In this document: positions 30,843-45,200 of the stretch, one piece after another
Layout of the letters: each line of letters begins with the position of its first letter
How positions within the stretch are numbered: position 1 is the first letter of the stretch
Source: Sanguinoderma infundibulare
Lineage: Eukaryota > Basidiomycota > Agaricomycetes > Polyporales > Polyporaceae
Assembly: GCA_032821775.1 (NCBI GenBank)
Contig: JAVLRN010000002.1
Span: 2,232,001-2,296,000 of the forward strand
DNA length: 64,000 nt
Direction of reading: 5' to 3'
Position numbers and translations under genes: made by a program
Notes under the pieces: model-generated
Seen by the model: the letters and a program-made list of their open reading frames with translations, nothing else
The model's database searches: none
What the model was told of the DNA's origin: nothing

Positions 30843-33800
30843 CAAAGGAGAAGTTCATGAGCGTCGTGATGCATGATGCATTGCATTGTCGGCTACATAT
30901 GCTCCTGAGCAATCAGGGCGGGCCCGCAGGTTCACGGGGCGGCCCCTTTGCCGGCGGCGTCGGTGAATCAGAAAATGCCGGCGGGAACAATGGTGTGCGG
31001 GGCCTGTCTTAGACGTAGTATAGACGTAATGATCCTTCCATCGGCAACAGCGGTAGCGTCCAAGAGGACTGCGCTTGTCCGGGGGACCTTGGCGACAACT
31101 TGACAACCCGTTGACAACCCGGAAAACGTTCTTGTCCGGTCACCGACGCTGGGCGGGACAGTTTGAATTCTGAGACAAACACCGAGTCGCAAAACATCGC
31201 GTGGTTTGCACATAAGACATTGAGATGGGGCTCGTTTGAACGCCACGGTGGCTGAGCGCGATGCTCTTCGCGACGCATACAACCAGAACGGGAAGCGCAG
31301 CGGGCACGCTGTGACCCCAAAAGACGAACCTGCATGATGATGACTGAATTGTATAACCACCCGCAAGTGCTCAGATTGGTACATTGTGTGCCGGCGTGCG
31401 CCGACAGGGAGACATGGCAAACCTTGACAGAACACGGGCCGGCCTTGCTTGGAAACGGTCTGATGATGTCGCGTCGTGAGTAGCGCAGAGAGCCCTCGAG
31501 CCAAACCATATGCATGACACACCGCATACGCATTAGTTGGTATCCAAGGACAGAGTTTATATCCCCGTACAGTAAAAGCTTTGCGGACGGTGACAGACAT
31601 TTCGAGAGGACAGAGATTGAGTCGAATCAACTTCGTCAGCCGCAAACCATATGGGAGGCATCGTGATTATAACGAGGGCGCCGATGTGATCTTAGGCGTC
31701 TGTGTTACCTGATACGGAATGTGATCTTAACGAAGGGTACGACGGCTCGAGTCACAAACTCGCGACTAGTACTTGCCTTCAGCAACTTGAACATCATCAG
31801 TTTACAGCTACTCATGTACTCAGTCCACAGCGTAAGCGCCATTTTATCGGTGAACTCTGTACAAGGATCGCAATATTGTGCGATCCCGTCTTAGGAGCCT
31901 CTACGGCAACGTTGTGTCGGATTTACGAAAGTACAGCTACTCTTTCAATTCATCTTGATCAGTGTCGGGACTCAGAAAATCTCTTTAACGACAAAGAGGT
32001 TCTAATTTACGGGTCCTAATCATCTTGACCCTCAAACATCTCGACAACGAAACGAGGTGTTGCTAAAGAGGCGTCGATCTTCCCTGTAAGTATCGTGCAT
32101 ACATCTACACACACCTGTGATCGTCCAGAGCTTCCATGACCAGCCACGCCTGGCGCCACCATTCCACTTAAACGATCCATCCATCTAATCAGCACCAGCA
32201 CGCCGAACTTCACAGATGCGCCTTCCCGTCGCGGAGGTGATCGAGCCCAGTACCACGTGCGCTAGTCTCAGAGCCGCACGTTCAAGCTCTCGCTTCCTCC
32301 GCCTCCCCAATCGACCAACAGGCATTACCGCAGCCATCCCGACCTCTTCCAAACGGCGTATAGACTGCGTTCATCTCGACAGCGCAAGACAGCTGCTGCA
32401 GGGAACGTGGTGTGGAGATTGGAGAATCTGAAACCATACGATCAGTGCTCAGCTATAGCCTTGCGGTCAATAACGCAATGGCACCCGGTGTAGTGCAGCA
32501 TTTGGCGTTCAATATGCTTGGATGCGGTTTGTGCACGGGGTCGCCGTTTCAGCATCTACGTCGGACGTTCGGATCGACGGGGTCAGCTGGAGCTGAGAGC
32601 TAAGAACGTGACCGAGGTGTATAAGTACGTACTAGGCTCGGAGACAGCAATGCTAGTAGTACAGCAAACAAGGCCAAGCCAAGTTAAGTCGCGATTGGGG
32701 CGCATGACGAGGACCATACCGGTCACGTCTTCGAAATTGCACACTAGTACTGTGGTCACTGTTAGTATATACTTGCGGAGTACTAGTGTCATTGTTTTGA
32801 TTTGTCGGCACCGCTTGCGTACAAAGAGTCCGAAGTCAGCGTGGCCGAGTCGCGGGGTTGTGTCGTTTTTGCGGATATGAGTACGATGCCATAACGACTA
32901 TCCGAACACTCCGTGGTCGAGAGAGTCCGACCAATCCGGGAGCTCTAACATAGAAACCCGAAGAACAAGGAGCACAGGTCGAGGGCTGGGGAGAGGAGGC
33001 GTGGTTCCCTCCATCGAAAGCTTGGGTTGAAACACCCGGCGCGGGCGCGAGCGGGGCGGACGATCTCCTTACCCAAGACGACCTGCGTGCGCGCAGCGAT
33101 CAGTACGATGCACAGGCTCGATGGCACTCCCAAATTACAATCAATACTGGCGGAACCCCTTGCGCGTCTCCTGTTGCTGGAATGAACGAGCGCTACTTGC
33201 ATACACCGAAGTCCACAACCACATACCCACGTGCCTGTGCGGGCTTGCGGAGTGTATGTGGCTGGCAAGGCTGTCCGCCCATGCCGAGTCTTCAAACGTT
33301 CACCCTTTGACTTTTCGCGCACTTATCAGTGTTGCATATGTGGCGGTAGATTATATCCGATAATAAGAGATACGCACTTCGACGTCCACAGGAACTACGG
33401 AGTACTCACTGCTCAGCTGGATGCGCCATGCGCTCAGCCACGCATCGATGGTGGCGCAGGATGAGATCTCGAGAGACGTACTCCACCGAGTTCATGATGA
33501 GCGGGCTGCCTCACCTCAACAGATCGACGTTTGGGCCTAGTCGGTCCGGCGGTGTCGGCGCGTGATCACCGCGAGCCATTCCCAGTAAGTAACCTTGAGG
33601 GCGGAGGGCGCGGCGCACCATCAGGCCTCTTTGGGCATGAGCATGCTATATGCAAGATGCATCGCCGGGTCTGTTCGGGGTGAGCACGCAAGCACATGGT
33701 GCAACTTCTCAACGGTATGCACTAACCTCTCGCAACTGCTCAGGTTACAACGAGAGCCGGCCCCCGAGTCGAACGTCTCCGCAGAAGATTGCGGCGCTTC

Positions 33801-35054
33801 TTCGCGCGCCCTGGCAATTATGAACGCGCGATATTCAGGGACCGCAGAGTGGACGCCTGTGGACGCAAATCAACACCCATTATTGCGCGACGTCCCGGAA
33901 AGCCCAGAGAGGGACATCGAGAGCCACACCAGCCACGGGCGCTGGCCTTATCGAGTATGGTCCGTGGATGAGTGGACTCGCCAGACAGGCAGAGAGACAG
34001 ACTGGGACTCGCCCGCGCATAGCACATGACGATTGTGGCCAACAGGTTACGCGACGCCGCGTTCTGATAGATGGCAATACTTACTTATATCGGAACGCAG
34101 TCCCGCTCGATAGCAACAATTTGGGGCCGGGACGCGTTTCGCGTTGCCCAACGCATATGGGTGCGGGGCGCGGCCGACGACCGCGTACCTGCGCACGGAC
34201 GCCTGCGCGCAATTTGTGTCGAGCGCTCGAGTGAGACCGGACGTCGGGACTCGAAAGGAAGGCGGGCGTGCGGCAGCAATTTTGGGCCTCAGAGGCGCGT
34301 GCGGGTGGGGCTCGTCGTCATCGCGCACGCTATCCCTGGCAGCGATAATGACAGCGACGTGCGGCGGGTCCAGTCCAAATCGGGGGGCACTCACCTGCCA
34401 TTCGCTGGACGTCGCCCCGTAACCGTTTGCGATCGGTTGCGATCCCGATCGTCATCCGATTGCGCCACTTGGCAAGGTCTGGGGTAAAGGGGCTGGCCAC
34501 CGTCGAGACCTTTAGGGTTGGAGGCGAGCAGAAGGCGGAGGGATGGACGTTATTATCTTTCTCTTTATAAGTCTCTGGACGCGCGCCGCGCATCAACGCG
34601 CGGGTTGCGGGGGTGTGCATAATAGCCCTACTACCTACTGCGAGATAGATACGTGAAAGAGAGGACGACAGCGAGAAATGAATTGTGCCTGTAAGTCTTG
34701 AGTTCGTTATACTAGTACAACAGCTGTTGAATATACGGATATGATTGCGGAATGATTCTTGTATGATGTGCGTGCGTGCGATGAGCAATGATGAGAGACA
34801 GAGACAGAGACAGATTATGAAGAACGCGACAACCGAACGGCGATCAAATACCGGTGGATGGGAAGGGGAAGGCCGGGTATAACAATATGCGTCCGAGCCA
34901 ATGCATGCAAGAGAATATGGCAGACAGGAATAGATGCACGCGCGCGGGAGGTAATATAGGCGGCGGCGGTGGCAAGCAGGGTCCATAGAGCATAGCATGG
35001 GCATCAAGCAGAAAGCAATGGACGAACCATGAGGCAAAAGCGACAAGCCCATCC

Positions 35055-36197
35055 CTACCAGACGCAGGGACTGGCACGCGCGAAGATGTCGCCGCACTTG
35101 GCCTTCTTGAGCACCGTCGGGACGTTGCGTGCAGCAGCGTACGTGACCGTTGCGCTCGTGGTCCCAGGCATATGCGACGCAGTCGTTGGTGACCGCGCGT
35201 CGATGTTGATCGGCGTGCCAATCGTCCCGCTGGACACGACCCGTACCGAGTGGTCCTCATACCCAAGTGGTGTTGATGGCGGCGCACTCGACGCCGGAGA
35301 CGTCGAGGTCGACATCGAGGACTCGGGAGTATCAGGAGTGCCGGGGGTGTGAGGTGAGGACGACGCCGAGTATGGAGGAGCACCAGCATGAACAGGGACG
35401 GGAGGAGGGATGGGTTTCGGGGGCGAAGTGGACGGCGGTTGTTGGGAGCGCGCCGCGAAGGAGGGAGCGGGAGCCGTAACACCCGTCTGGGCGTTGTACG
35501 GCGTGGTGGAAGGCATGGGCGAAGGCGCGGGGGAGGGGAGGACGTACGTGGGGTAGGGCCCAAGGCCCTTGAAGTCGCGGCGCACCTTGGCCTCGAACTC
35601 CTTGAGCGCACTAGGTTCGATGTTGAGCTGCCACTCCAAGTACGAGCACATCTCGCGCTCCATCTGGTTGATCTCCCGGAGAGCGAACATGCCCTGGCCG
35701 ACGATCGACCAGGACTTGTTCGAGTATGTGTCGTCGCAGATCACCTTGGACGCGATCATGAAGGCCGATATAAATAGTCGGTGCCCAGAAGACCCACGCG
35801 CGGCGGGGAACCTGGCTTTTAGACGTTGGAGGAGGTAGAGAGCGGCGAAGGTCACCGAGGAGTGTAGTCGGGTGCGGTGGAGGGCGTAGGCGATGAAGTT
35901 GGCTAATGGGGGAGAGGGGGCGGGAGGGACGGCGGTGGAGAGCGGCGGGAGATCCGGGCACGCAAATAAATGCGTCACGAATCTTGCGCAGAGCTTTGCG
36001 GTCTCTTCATGACCGTAGTACGGATCCTACCAAAGCCGCGAGCAAGTGTCAGCACTCAAAAAGGCAACTGACGGCTGGCGTCTGTTGCTCACCACCGAAT
36101 GGGACGAACTGGAGCCCGAGGGTCGGGAGGACATCCTCGTTTGCCTCTTGAGCGGCGAGGGATGCCGAGCAATGGAGGGTCCAGATACAGCGGCCAT
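35055..36197 (-). CDS. PCL/PHO80-type cyclin, intact
   Basis: Two minus-strand exons: 36197-36093 (MAAVSGPSIARHPSPLKR, then SSRPSGSSSSHSV) and 36026-35055, joined in phase 0 by a 66-base intron, giving 358 residues. An internal ATG at 36134 could be the start instead. The cyclin box follows the splice: DPYYGHEETAKLCARFVTHL, FACPDLPP, LANFIAYALHRTRLHSS, FAALYLLQRLKARFPAARG, HRLFISAFMIASKVICDD, YSNKSWSIVGQGMFALREIN and MEREMCSYLEWQLNIE. All the expected conserved positions, including the lysine of IASKV, are there. The tail is Pro/Ser/Thr-rich with TPGTPDTPESS and TPLGYED and ends CGDIFARASPCVW. PCL cyclins activate Pho85-family kinases, which control polarity, cell cycle start and phosphate or glycogen metabolism in yeast. 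This copy appears fully functional and may be the parental type of those at 25 and 59 kb. Confidence 0.9.
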
Positions 36198-36286
36198 GGG
36201 GAGGGTGTCGCGGGAGGGGAGGGATAGTACGGACGAGGGCGGGACAAAGGGGAGACTTGTGGGGAAAGGGCTGGGAGGAGAGGAGA

Positions 36287-36294
36287 GATATAAG
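36287..36294 (-). promoter_or_regulatory. TATA-like box of cyclin at 35-36 kb
   Basis: The minus strand reads CTTATATC about 90 bases before the ATG at 36197, a plausible core promoter position. Confidence 0.4.
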
Positions 36295-39200
36295 CATATG
36301 GACGCGGCTAGACGAGAGGAAATGGGAAGTCGGGAGCCTAACGGTCGTTGGTGGGCAGGCAGCCCTGGGAGTCCCCGGCACGCGGCCCCAGGCGCGCGGC
36401 GAAGCCTCATACATAAATCCGCCGCGCTGCCCCATCAGCCAACAAATCACCCGTAAATTTGTGGCGGAGTTCCAATGCCTGCCCTTCTGATCCGGCCCCC
36501 GGCAACGCTTCCCCTTTCGAACAGAACACTCACCGTGCGAATGGGCCCGTTTTGCAGAGGAACGAGGCAAGGGCGTGGGCCGCTCGCTTGGGGACCGCGA
36601 GGCAGATGGAGGGGGCTTGCGGGGCTTCGTACGTAGCCAGGCAGGTGCGCTGGCGCCAGCAAGACGGAGGAGAGGGCGAGTGTGGTGCGGAGTAGAGGAG
36701 GATATGTCGCTGAGAGCGGATGCGACGACGACAAGAGGCTGCAGGAGCCCCAGGGGCATATATAAGTGTGGTCTGACTGGTGGGACACTGCCAGGAACGT
36801 TATCGAGATCGGAGACGCACAAATTCTTCCGGGGACACCAAGCGCGGGACCGCCTTTTTGGGCAGGTCCCAGAGACTCTTTCCTTGTCCGGGGTCCGAGC
36901 GCCGCGGCCGGGACGGACCATGCCGCGTGCCCCTCGCGTCCCGACCACCGCCTCTTGCCTCCTTCCGTCGCGCTGAGTGGCTGCTGACTACTGCTGAAAA
37001 CCGTACTGAACGCCAGTCACTTCCAGTCATCGCTCTAGACCACTACGGCTATCCAAAAGCCGGAAATCCTCATACGAACAGCCGACGACTGCATTTCCCA
37101 AGCGCGCAGCCCGCCCTGCACAGAGCGAGCCAACCCCGCTTCACCGTCTCGCGTGTCGCAGCAACCGCACAGCACTCGCACACCCGTTCTACCACCGCCT
37201 GATGCGCTGTCGGCTGTCCTGTCCCACTGCGAGTCCTGACTGCGCGGGCTGCAATCAATGCTGATGAACAGAACATGCCCTTGCTCTGCTGGCATCCCCA
37301 GTGCGGTCGCTTAGATTATTGGCTACGATCACCAGTCGCCAACACGCAAATCAGCTCCCGGACGCGTCTACGCGCCACCAGCAGCCGCCAGCACATCCAT
37401 CCATGTCTTCTGTCCGGCTCGCGACAGACCAGGAAATTTGAAGCGCGCCACCAAGCGTGTCGGTGGCGCCCGACCGGACATTGGCTGTTCCTTGGCTCGA
37501 CTTCACCTCAACCCCGTACTCATCGCCCGAACGCCCATACAACTCGTAACGAGCAACCACTCGTCCGCTTTTGGGGTCGTCTGTTTGTTCCCTTCTTTGA
37601 GCTTGTGCGCGAGTCATGCTGCACCACTACCCCACACCTGCTGATTTGATTGTTTCACGATCTCCAAGTCCCCATTTTCTCATCGTGTACGTACAACAAT
37701 ATCCGTCTATCCATCTGCATATCCGCACGGCTATGGAGCTTCACGCCTTGTCCGACCGGTTTGGTAAGATATCCCTGCGCGAGGTGAGGGCGCGTACGAA
37801 GTGAACGCCCTCTTCCGAGTATAACCCCTTCCTGTTCCATGACGTATCCCGGACTCGGAACGCGCGCGCATTGCAGGAGAGTATCGTAACCGCTTGCGAG
37901 CTACCAAACGAGCACGCTTCAATTTGCGATGTACGACCGCGACATGGACAATTGGAGAAACAATTGCGACGTCCATTTCACCATATCCGTGTCCCGACCC
38001 GGCTGAAACGCATTTGTACATGCACACCATCACGATCCGCCGCGTCTTGGACGCGCACTGCCCAGTGCTGCATATGGTGTCTTGCCGTCCGCGCGTCTCC
38101 GCGCCCGCCGATCTTGTCCCTGTCCACGCTGAAATGAATGCCGCCTCAAACAAAACCGCTGCCTCAACAAAACACAAAACACCAAGCGACGCACGTCCGA
38201 CGCCGAGCGGGCCATTCCACGTCGCTATGGTCATCGACATACCCACCGCACCTGGACTCGCATCGCATTCATTCTGCGTCCGCCGGCTTCATGATCAATC
38301 CCGCCGCCGGAGTCGCCCCTCGACGTCTTCGCACTCCCTCCGTAATCTGTCCGCGCTACTCGCGTCCCGCCGCAGGGGCTCGACGTCCGCCGGCGCCGCA
38401 CGCGAGCGCCCCTCACATCCCGAAGCCCGTTACTCAAAAGTATTCGAGTGTCCGATTGGGCTGACTAACTGCTATACAGTACACTACCGGGCATTCTGCA
38501 TCATTCGAAGCGAAGTCCGCGTTTGGGCGGCTCGCACGGCGTGCAGGCCAGCTCGAACTCTTCGCGAGCTTCCCCCCGACGCCGCGTTGCGGCGAGGTGG
38601 GCCTGCTTCACACCGTTCACGCTTGCCCTGCGGCGGGTCCTCGAGCCCAACGTCAAGGGGCCGCGCTTCGGGATTTTCCCGCAGCCTTCCGCGCCGCGAC
38701 TCTGTGCTCAGGTTCCACTGGCACGCGCCTGAGCCGAAGGTTCCTTCAAGCTCGTTTGGCTCAAGCTTGGGCTCGTGGTACGGGAGGCAAATGGGCAGCG
38801 CAATTTGGCGTGAACGCGGCAACCGGGAGCCAGGCTGGCGAACAGGTCAGGCCCAGGAAGGAGGAAGCGCACGGTCCTTGGGAGAAGAAGAGAAGAGCCT
38901 GTGGGAGGTTGGCGAACGGGGGTTGGATGGCCATGGGCGAATTGCGAGTAAGTCCTCCTCTCGTCATGGTCATCTTTGCCTCCCGCCACTTCCTCCTACG
39001 TAGGTCGGTTCGTGAGATGAGCACAGATCTGCGTGCAAGTGGTCCGTATTGAATCGATGTCGACGATCCCCTCTTTGGCTCTCTCCTATCCGTGCTCCCG
39101 GCTCGGCTGGTGCCAGAGTATACGTAGGGAGAAGACGAGACGAAGACGTGTCTGCGCTTGCGCTTGCGCTATCTAGCAGGACGGGGGTGCAGCCCGTTCG

Positions 39201-42200
39201 GTGCAGTGCGCTCGCGTCGGGTGCCAAGATGCCTATATGCGTCGTGCGGCCACACGCGAGAGCGTAATCTGTACGTGTGCACGACCGGAATGCCGCGCGC
39301 GTGCTGGATGCGGTGTGTTGTGTGCTCAAAGTTCGGGGTGGAGAAGGCGTGGCAAGCGTAGGTACCCCCTATCTCTCGCTTGCGACACCCCGCCTGCGCG
39401 ACCGCGAGATGGGGCGTGCGTGGAATCGCGCCGAGCTGGTGGATCATTGGACGCTGGAATCCGAGCATACGAAGTGGGTAATAGGCTGGAGGGTACCCGC
39501 GACCGGGCGTGACCCACGGTGCACACTCTATCATATATCAGGCCTTCAGGCCTCGAGATCGGGGCAGATCAAGAGCAGACGTAAGTCCAGAGACGGAGAC
39601 GTCGCCCGGGACCCGCGATCAGTGTGCGATGTTTGGGCTAGCGCATTCGCCAGGCTGGCGCACGTTCTCTCACCTGGCACAGAGCTTGCGATAGTCGATA
39701 GCGTTTTGTGCTTATGTTCACACACATGCACACTGGTGCTCTATCGCGCTAGGCTGGTTGGACTGAGAACACGGCAAGCGACCGCGGAGTGGGCGATGGG
39801 AGAGCTCGTTCCGGATCCTCCGTGCTCCATCCAGGCTGCATCCATACATATGCCAGACGATCTGGCGGGTCGCGGCGGGGTGCATGGCAGGCTGCCAGCG
39901 AGGGCCGTCGTCTACGTCTCGATGCAGAGTTACGTCTGCAGATGCGTGGGCTCTCGGAACGGAGTACGGGTCCCTTGACCCTCTCTTCCGAGCCGAGAGG
40001 GTAGTCCGTAACACCGCTGTGAGTTCTATCCTATCCGATTCCTCTTCTTCTGCCGTGATGGTTTGCGCGACGAGAGTGTCCATTTCCTCATGACATCGCA
40101 GTATCTAGATCACGCTTCCGACACTCATCAACGGTCATCAGTGACTGCATCGTCGGCATCATCGAACCTGCGGGGCGCGCCTACACATCGTCATACTCAG
40201 ACCTCGCGACGAACTTCTGCCAAGAGGACTTTCCGCCTCAGGTGCGCACGTTGCCTAAAATGTTCGCCCGGTCTGCTGCGCCTTGCAGGTGCACCGCATC
40301 TTCATGTCGCACGGGCAAGCTTATTCCACACTTTCGACCCATGCTCGATCAGCTGTCCGAAGGGACTGCGGAGGGTCTGTGCCCTACTCCTCCAGGGGCA
40401 CGTCCTTTCCTGGCATTCCGTTCTTCTGCGGGCTCATTCCGGGCACAGTTCACCGCGTCGAGAAGATTGGAGATGGAGTGGAAGTGGAGCGCTGTTGGAG
40501 TGATTTGATTCTGAATGCGAACGGAGGGTCCCCCGAAAGCGCCGAGAAGAGGCGAGGGTTCGAGGGTTCGTGAGTTCGTGCTCTTCGAAATCTGCCGCGG
40601 AGGCGTTCCGGATGTGCCACGTAGTGGTCCTGGATTGCTTCCGCTGGGCTCTGTTGCCTCGCTGGTGTCTCGAGCACGTCGTGTGCTCGTCAGAATCAAT
40701 TGTGCTCTACGGTGGTACATGCGCGCGTGTACCCTGAATGTGCAACCCGGGATCAGACTGGGAAAGGTCACGATCACCTCTGTCGTGGTTCGTCTCTTCA
40801 CGCTGCATGCCCTTGAAACTTGGAACAGTTGCAGGGGCGCGCATTCGAAGAGATCGCAGCTGTCCTAGGATGCTCGAAGTTTGCACCTCGTGTCCTTGTG
40901 CTTCGGTGGACCCGGAGAAGATCAGGATTTCGAACCTTAGCCACGGCCGCATAGGGTTCTGAAACATATGCGCGCGATCAGGCGTACTTCTTCGCTCGCA
41001 GCCAGTCGTGCACGCGCGAGTTCATGCGGTGGCCAGTTGACGTTGAGGTTTCTCGCTAACTGACGTCAAGTGTCCCTGCGTCTAGCGCGAGGGTTTTGCA
41101 GCTGCTCCGCATCACGTTGAAAATCATCATCAAATTCATTCATCAGCGAATCATGGCGCTCCTTCCTTTCGAATCTCCGAGCCAGGATTTGTCACTCGCG
41201 GAATGTGCTCTTCCGGAGTCAAAGAAAACGGGCGGAGACACAGAACAGCATGTCGACATCAGGGCCTGTTGACACGGAAGGCATTGCGGAAATAACAGTG
41301 CGGTGCACAAATATCCGGGCACTTCAGCAATCCGTCCGGTCGAGCTTCAGAACCTTGTGTGATAGCTCGTGCATGTGCTAGTGCGATATCCTATGACATC
41401 ATTCTGCGCCGCCCCGCTCTACCGCCGTTGATATCCCATGCGGGCCTCCCCTGCCCCGCTTTCGGTGCTTGGCCAATGGGACTTTTTTCACTGGCGGACA
41501 TACACGCAACCGAGCGTTCTTGCACTGCACGGATGACGAGGTCGATGATGACTCGCGTATGCTTCTGCGCGTTTGTGAACCTTTGGCAGCATCGCCATGG
41601 AGGGTGGAACTGTCCCTGTTTGACCCTACAAAAGTGCTTCGGAACTGAGTGTGGTGCAGCGGAAGTCTAAATGCGTGCCGTAGAACAAGATCGGGCTGGC
41701 GAGAGACGATGAGCACAAGAACAAGAACATGTCAAGGTGGCAGCTCGGTCTCTACACTCGGTGTTGGCGGTCTGGAGCTCCGTGGCTTGGCTGGAATGCA
41801 CACGGCCCGTCATCGTTCTCGTCCGTGTGCATGCCTCTTTGACTGCTTTTCGGATGTCGACTTCTAGACGTTCGGGATGGCCGTTTGTAGTGGGGTTCGC
41901 AGCGCGGGACGTCGCACGCGTTGTATGTCCGACGTCCGTCTTCCGTCATCCGCCACGGTCTGGCTCTGCGTCTCCGCTGACGGGCTTCTGGTCCATGTAC
42001 GCACGCGTGCCTGTCGCGTTCGGGTTCGCCTTCAGACTGGAGAGACAGAAGGACAATGTTCTGTTACCTTTGTGCGACGTTGGTGTCGGTGTCCAAGGCT
42101 ACCAGACACCGCAGATTGCTTGTTGTTTGTCTGTCCGCATATCATATGCATCTCTCGGATGGATCTGCACGATGTCTCCCCGTGCATCGTCCCGCCGTTC

Positions 42201-45200
42201 GTGGACCATCATGATTCATCACCCCCACCCGCCTGTCGCCACGATGGCCGGTTTGCGCCTCCTTCGATCCCACGTCCTGCCACCGGCATACGCTCGAAAG
42301 CGTTCGGACGCTGCCTGCCTGATGTTCTGTCGGTCAAATACGATCAGCGTTCACTCGGAAGCACAACCCTTTACCAGTTACCTGCGAATGAGGAAGTCTT
42401 CGACCCCTGGTCGGGTCAGCGAAAGATAAATGAACAGGTCAGGGAGCGATGCCGACGCCGATGTCGATACTCATCGGGCGATGGCTGAGGAGACGGAGAC
42501 CCTTGCATCGCCTCTCAATCAAGAGCTTGGTCGCCGGGGACCGAGGTTCCCACCTCTCAAGGTGTCGGGCGCTGTCCTGCCTCCTGGCTACTCTTGCAGA
42601 GGCTGCATCAACATCAGTGGCTTACCTTCCCTGGCATGGCCGTCGGTGCGGTGCATTCTCGCCAGTGATCCCCGATGGGGACGGCAAACGCCGAGACGTG
42701 CGAACATGCACTTCATCTCGCTCTCACTGCGTCCAAGGCGGGCGCGTTTGACTCCCATCATCCACTCGCGGCGCTTTGTGCGGTCAGCTCAGAAGGGGGT
42801 AGTTGGATTCTTGGACGCGGACACGGTACGTACGCGACCCGTCGGGTCGGTGTCCTAGGGCGTGGTCTCCCGCCGCGCGCAAGAAACGTGGTTATAACGT
42901 TGTCCCCTCTGTTCTCGTCCTCGTGGCAGGTGATGGGAGCATATGACTACGTCGAATCCGTTCAGTCCTTTCAGACAATGCTCGCCGTCTTTCACCCGCT
43001 CATATTTGGGTTCGTTCAGCCAACGTGAGTTCCCATCACCATTCGCTTGGCTCGCGTCCCTGTTTGAACACCATGTATGCATGTACAGGCTACCCTCAGG
43101 GCTCGCTCGGACTGAGAAAGTGGCCAAGCGGTCGCGCGAACATCGATAACCGCCGTAGGTATGTGGCATGCATCTGTTCATCTGTCTTCCCGCACGTTTC
43201 CAAAAGTCTAATTCGATGATGTGTGTCCAGGATGTGGCAACAGCTGCCAATATCATATCCCGCACTATCGCCTTCCTATGCACTCGACGCCCACCGTCCG
43301 CCGTGATCCTCCGATCACCTCTTTGCATCGCTTGTGCGAATATGTCCAGAGCCAGGCGCGTCGGGTAGGCGCGTATGTTCATTTTGGCCTGCTGAGCGGC
43401 CCTGACGTTCCCCATAAAGGTCAATCAAACCCCTCTGCGAAATGCGCGTTACGTTACAGTCTGATCTCTCCATCCCTCGGGCCAGATCCGGTCGTTCAGG
43501 TTCAACTCGCCTTCCTCCTTGGCCTTTACCCCGAACCCAGGGCAAGCGCTGCGCGCGCTGATGGTGACATACGAAGCCGCACAATTGTCATAGGCGGTAG
43601 ATCGTGGGCGCAAGGGTGTCATCGTGCCGTTACAGTACGTACTCTGCCTAGGTTCAAGACATCACGCGTCTCGCTTTTCGCTTAACAACATCAAAACAGA
43701 GTATCGCTCACTGGAGATGTCAACTTCTTGCTCCTTCTTGCCGCCGGCATGGCCGCCTGGCATATCAGTCACCCCCCTCTTCTGTTGAGCCGACGATATC
43801 TTCCCAGCGCGGTTGCCCGAATGTTCAGCCGACGGCCGTGCTCGCTGCTCGTACGTGCTTTTTGAACGCGTGTTCGAAGAGTTGCATTAACGAACCACGG
43901 ATACTGATCATGCGTGTTAGATTGACGACTCGTCGCTATCATTCGGAATTGGGAGTCGGCTTGGCGCTGCTTGGCACTCTGCAATCGAGGTTGGGATGAA
44001 GTGAGTGGACATCTTCCATATTGCGGACGTTCTGCCTCCCTCGCGACCTAGAATGGTCGCTGCAGCTGCACTCCGTCTACGGCCTCGAGTCAGTATGGCC
44101 GATGGACGCCGCATAGTTCGCGCGCTTTCTCGCGGTCATCCGACCCTTGATATACCGCACGCCGCCATTCGTGAGTTACCGGCGACATTGCATCGGCCGG
44201 CGCGGCGCGTACCTCGACCCAGCTGACAGCGTCACGGTTCGAAACATCTCGCGGGTCGGCCTTGACTGTTGGACGTGGCTCATCGGTACACGCGATCCTG
44301 GTATGCTGCGATTCCGCGACGTGCGTGATGACGCTTACTATATGCATACTGCAAAGTCTTTGAGGGGGACCGCCACCGAGCTGGCCGTCAGTCGCGATTA
44401 TGCCAATTGTTGTGGGGCTGTTGTTCATGCGGTCCTCACGTCACCGTGGCGCTCCACGGCTGGAGCCTTTACGCGCCCACAGCGCCTTTGGATAGCGCGG
44501 GTTACGGAAGGCGGCAGGCGAACGGCGACGTAGGTTCGTGTCGGAGGTTTTGTGCGCGAATGGATCTCCCGCCGTTGGTATTAAGTATTCGTGCTTCTAG
44601 ATCGCTCTATCAGACAGAGTGGGGCACTTCCTCTACTGACGAGGGACTGGATCTTTGCGGTGGTGCTTCTGAATCTGTGCGCGTCGGGGACCAGAAGTAT
44701 ACCCTTAACTTGCCGGGACGGCTTCGAGCTTCATGTACCTTCGAACTTCACGTACCGGTGGGGTCCCCTCGAGAAACTGTTCGAGGTTTACGTGCGACCA
44801 TGTCCTGTTCGATACAGCGTTGACATTTCTTCTGCAGCACGTCAGAGAGTGAAGGTCGGTTGGAAGAATAAGGATATATGGAGTTGCGCCCACGCTTCGG
44901 TGATCTTGCCTCATGTTCGATAAGCAGGAGACTGTGATCAAGCACGTTGTGCGTGTTCGCAGGATGGACCCATACACACCCATCAGCTATTCGGATATGT
45001 GGGACCGTGTGCTCTGGCGTTGCTGGTTTTCCATTGAATGATGGTTGTTTCAGAGTACGCTACTGCGGTCAACCTGTGGTACGCAGCTTCAGGACTTACG
45101 ACTATGGATAGGTTCAGGGAGCGGTGTAAAGCTTTGGGTTCGATGTAAGGGCTCTCCTATACTCATGGCCAAGTTTTCCAGCCGAGGTAGAGCAAACGGG

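Larger units (their letters stand above)
25814..35054. other. Gene-poor block with weak coding remnants
   Basis: In about 9 kb no gene with a recognisable domain was found. Many frames of 60-280 codons overlap on both strands, as expected in GC-rich DNA. The most coding-like pieces are listed separately (27507, 28569, 30018). Another is a plus-strand end at 33745-34029 (NARYSGTAEWTPVDANQHPL and PYRVWSVDEWTRQTG). Short runs such as (AGACAG)3 near 34800 occur. No transposase, reverse transcriptase or long terminal repeat was recognised. Confidence 0.35.

Noticed and set aside
30968..31645. 225-codon minus-strand open frame
   Set aside because: Random-like composition with no domain or splice support.
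41737..42488. Two overlapping plus-strand frames of 230 and 203 codons
   Set aside because: Both are open at once, neither has a domain, and no neighbouring exons fit.
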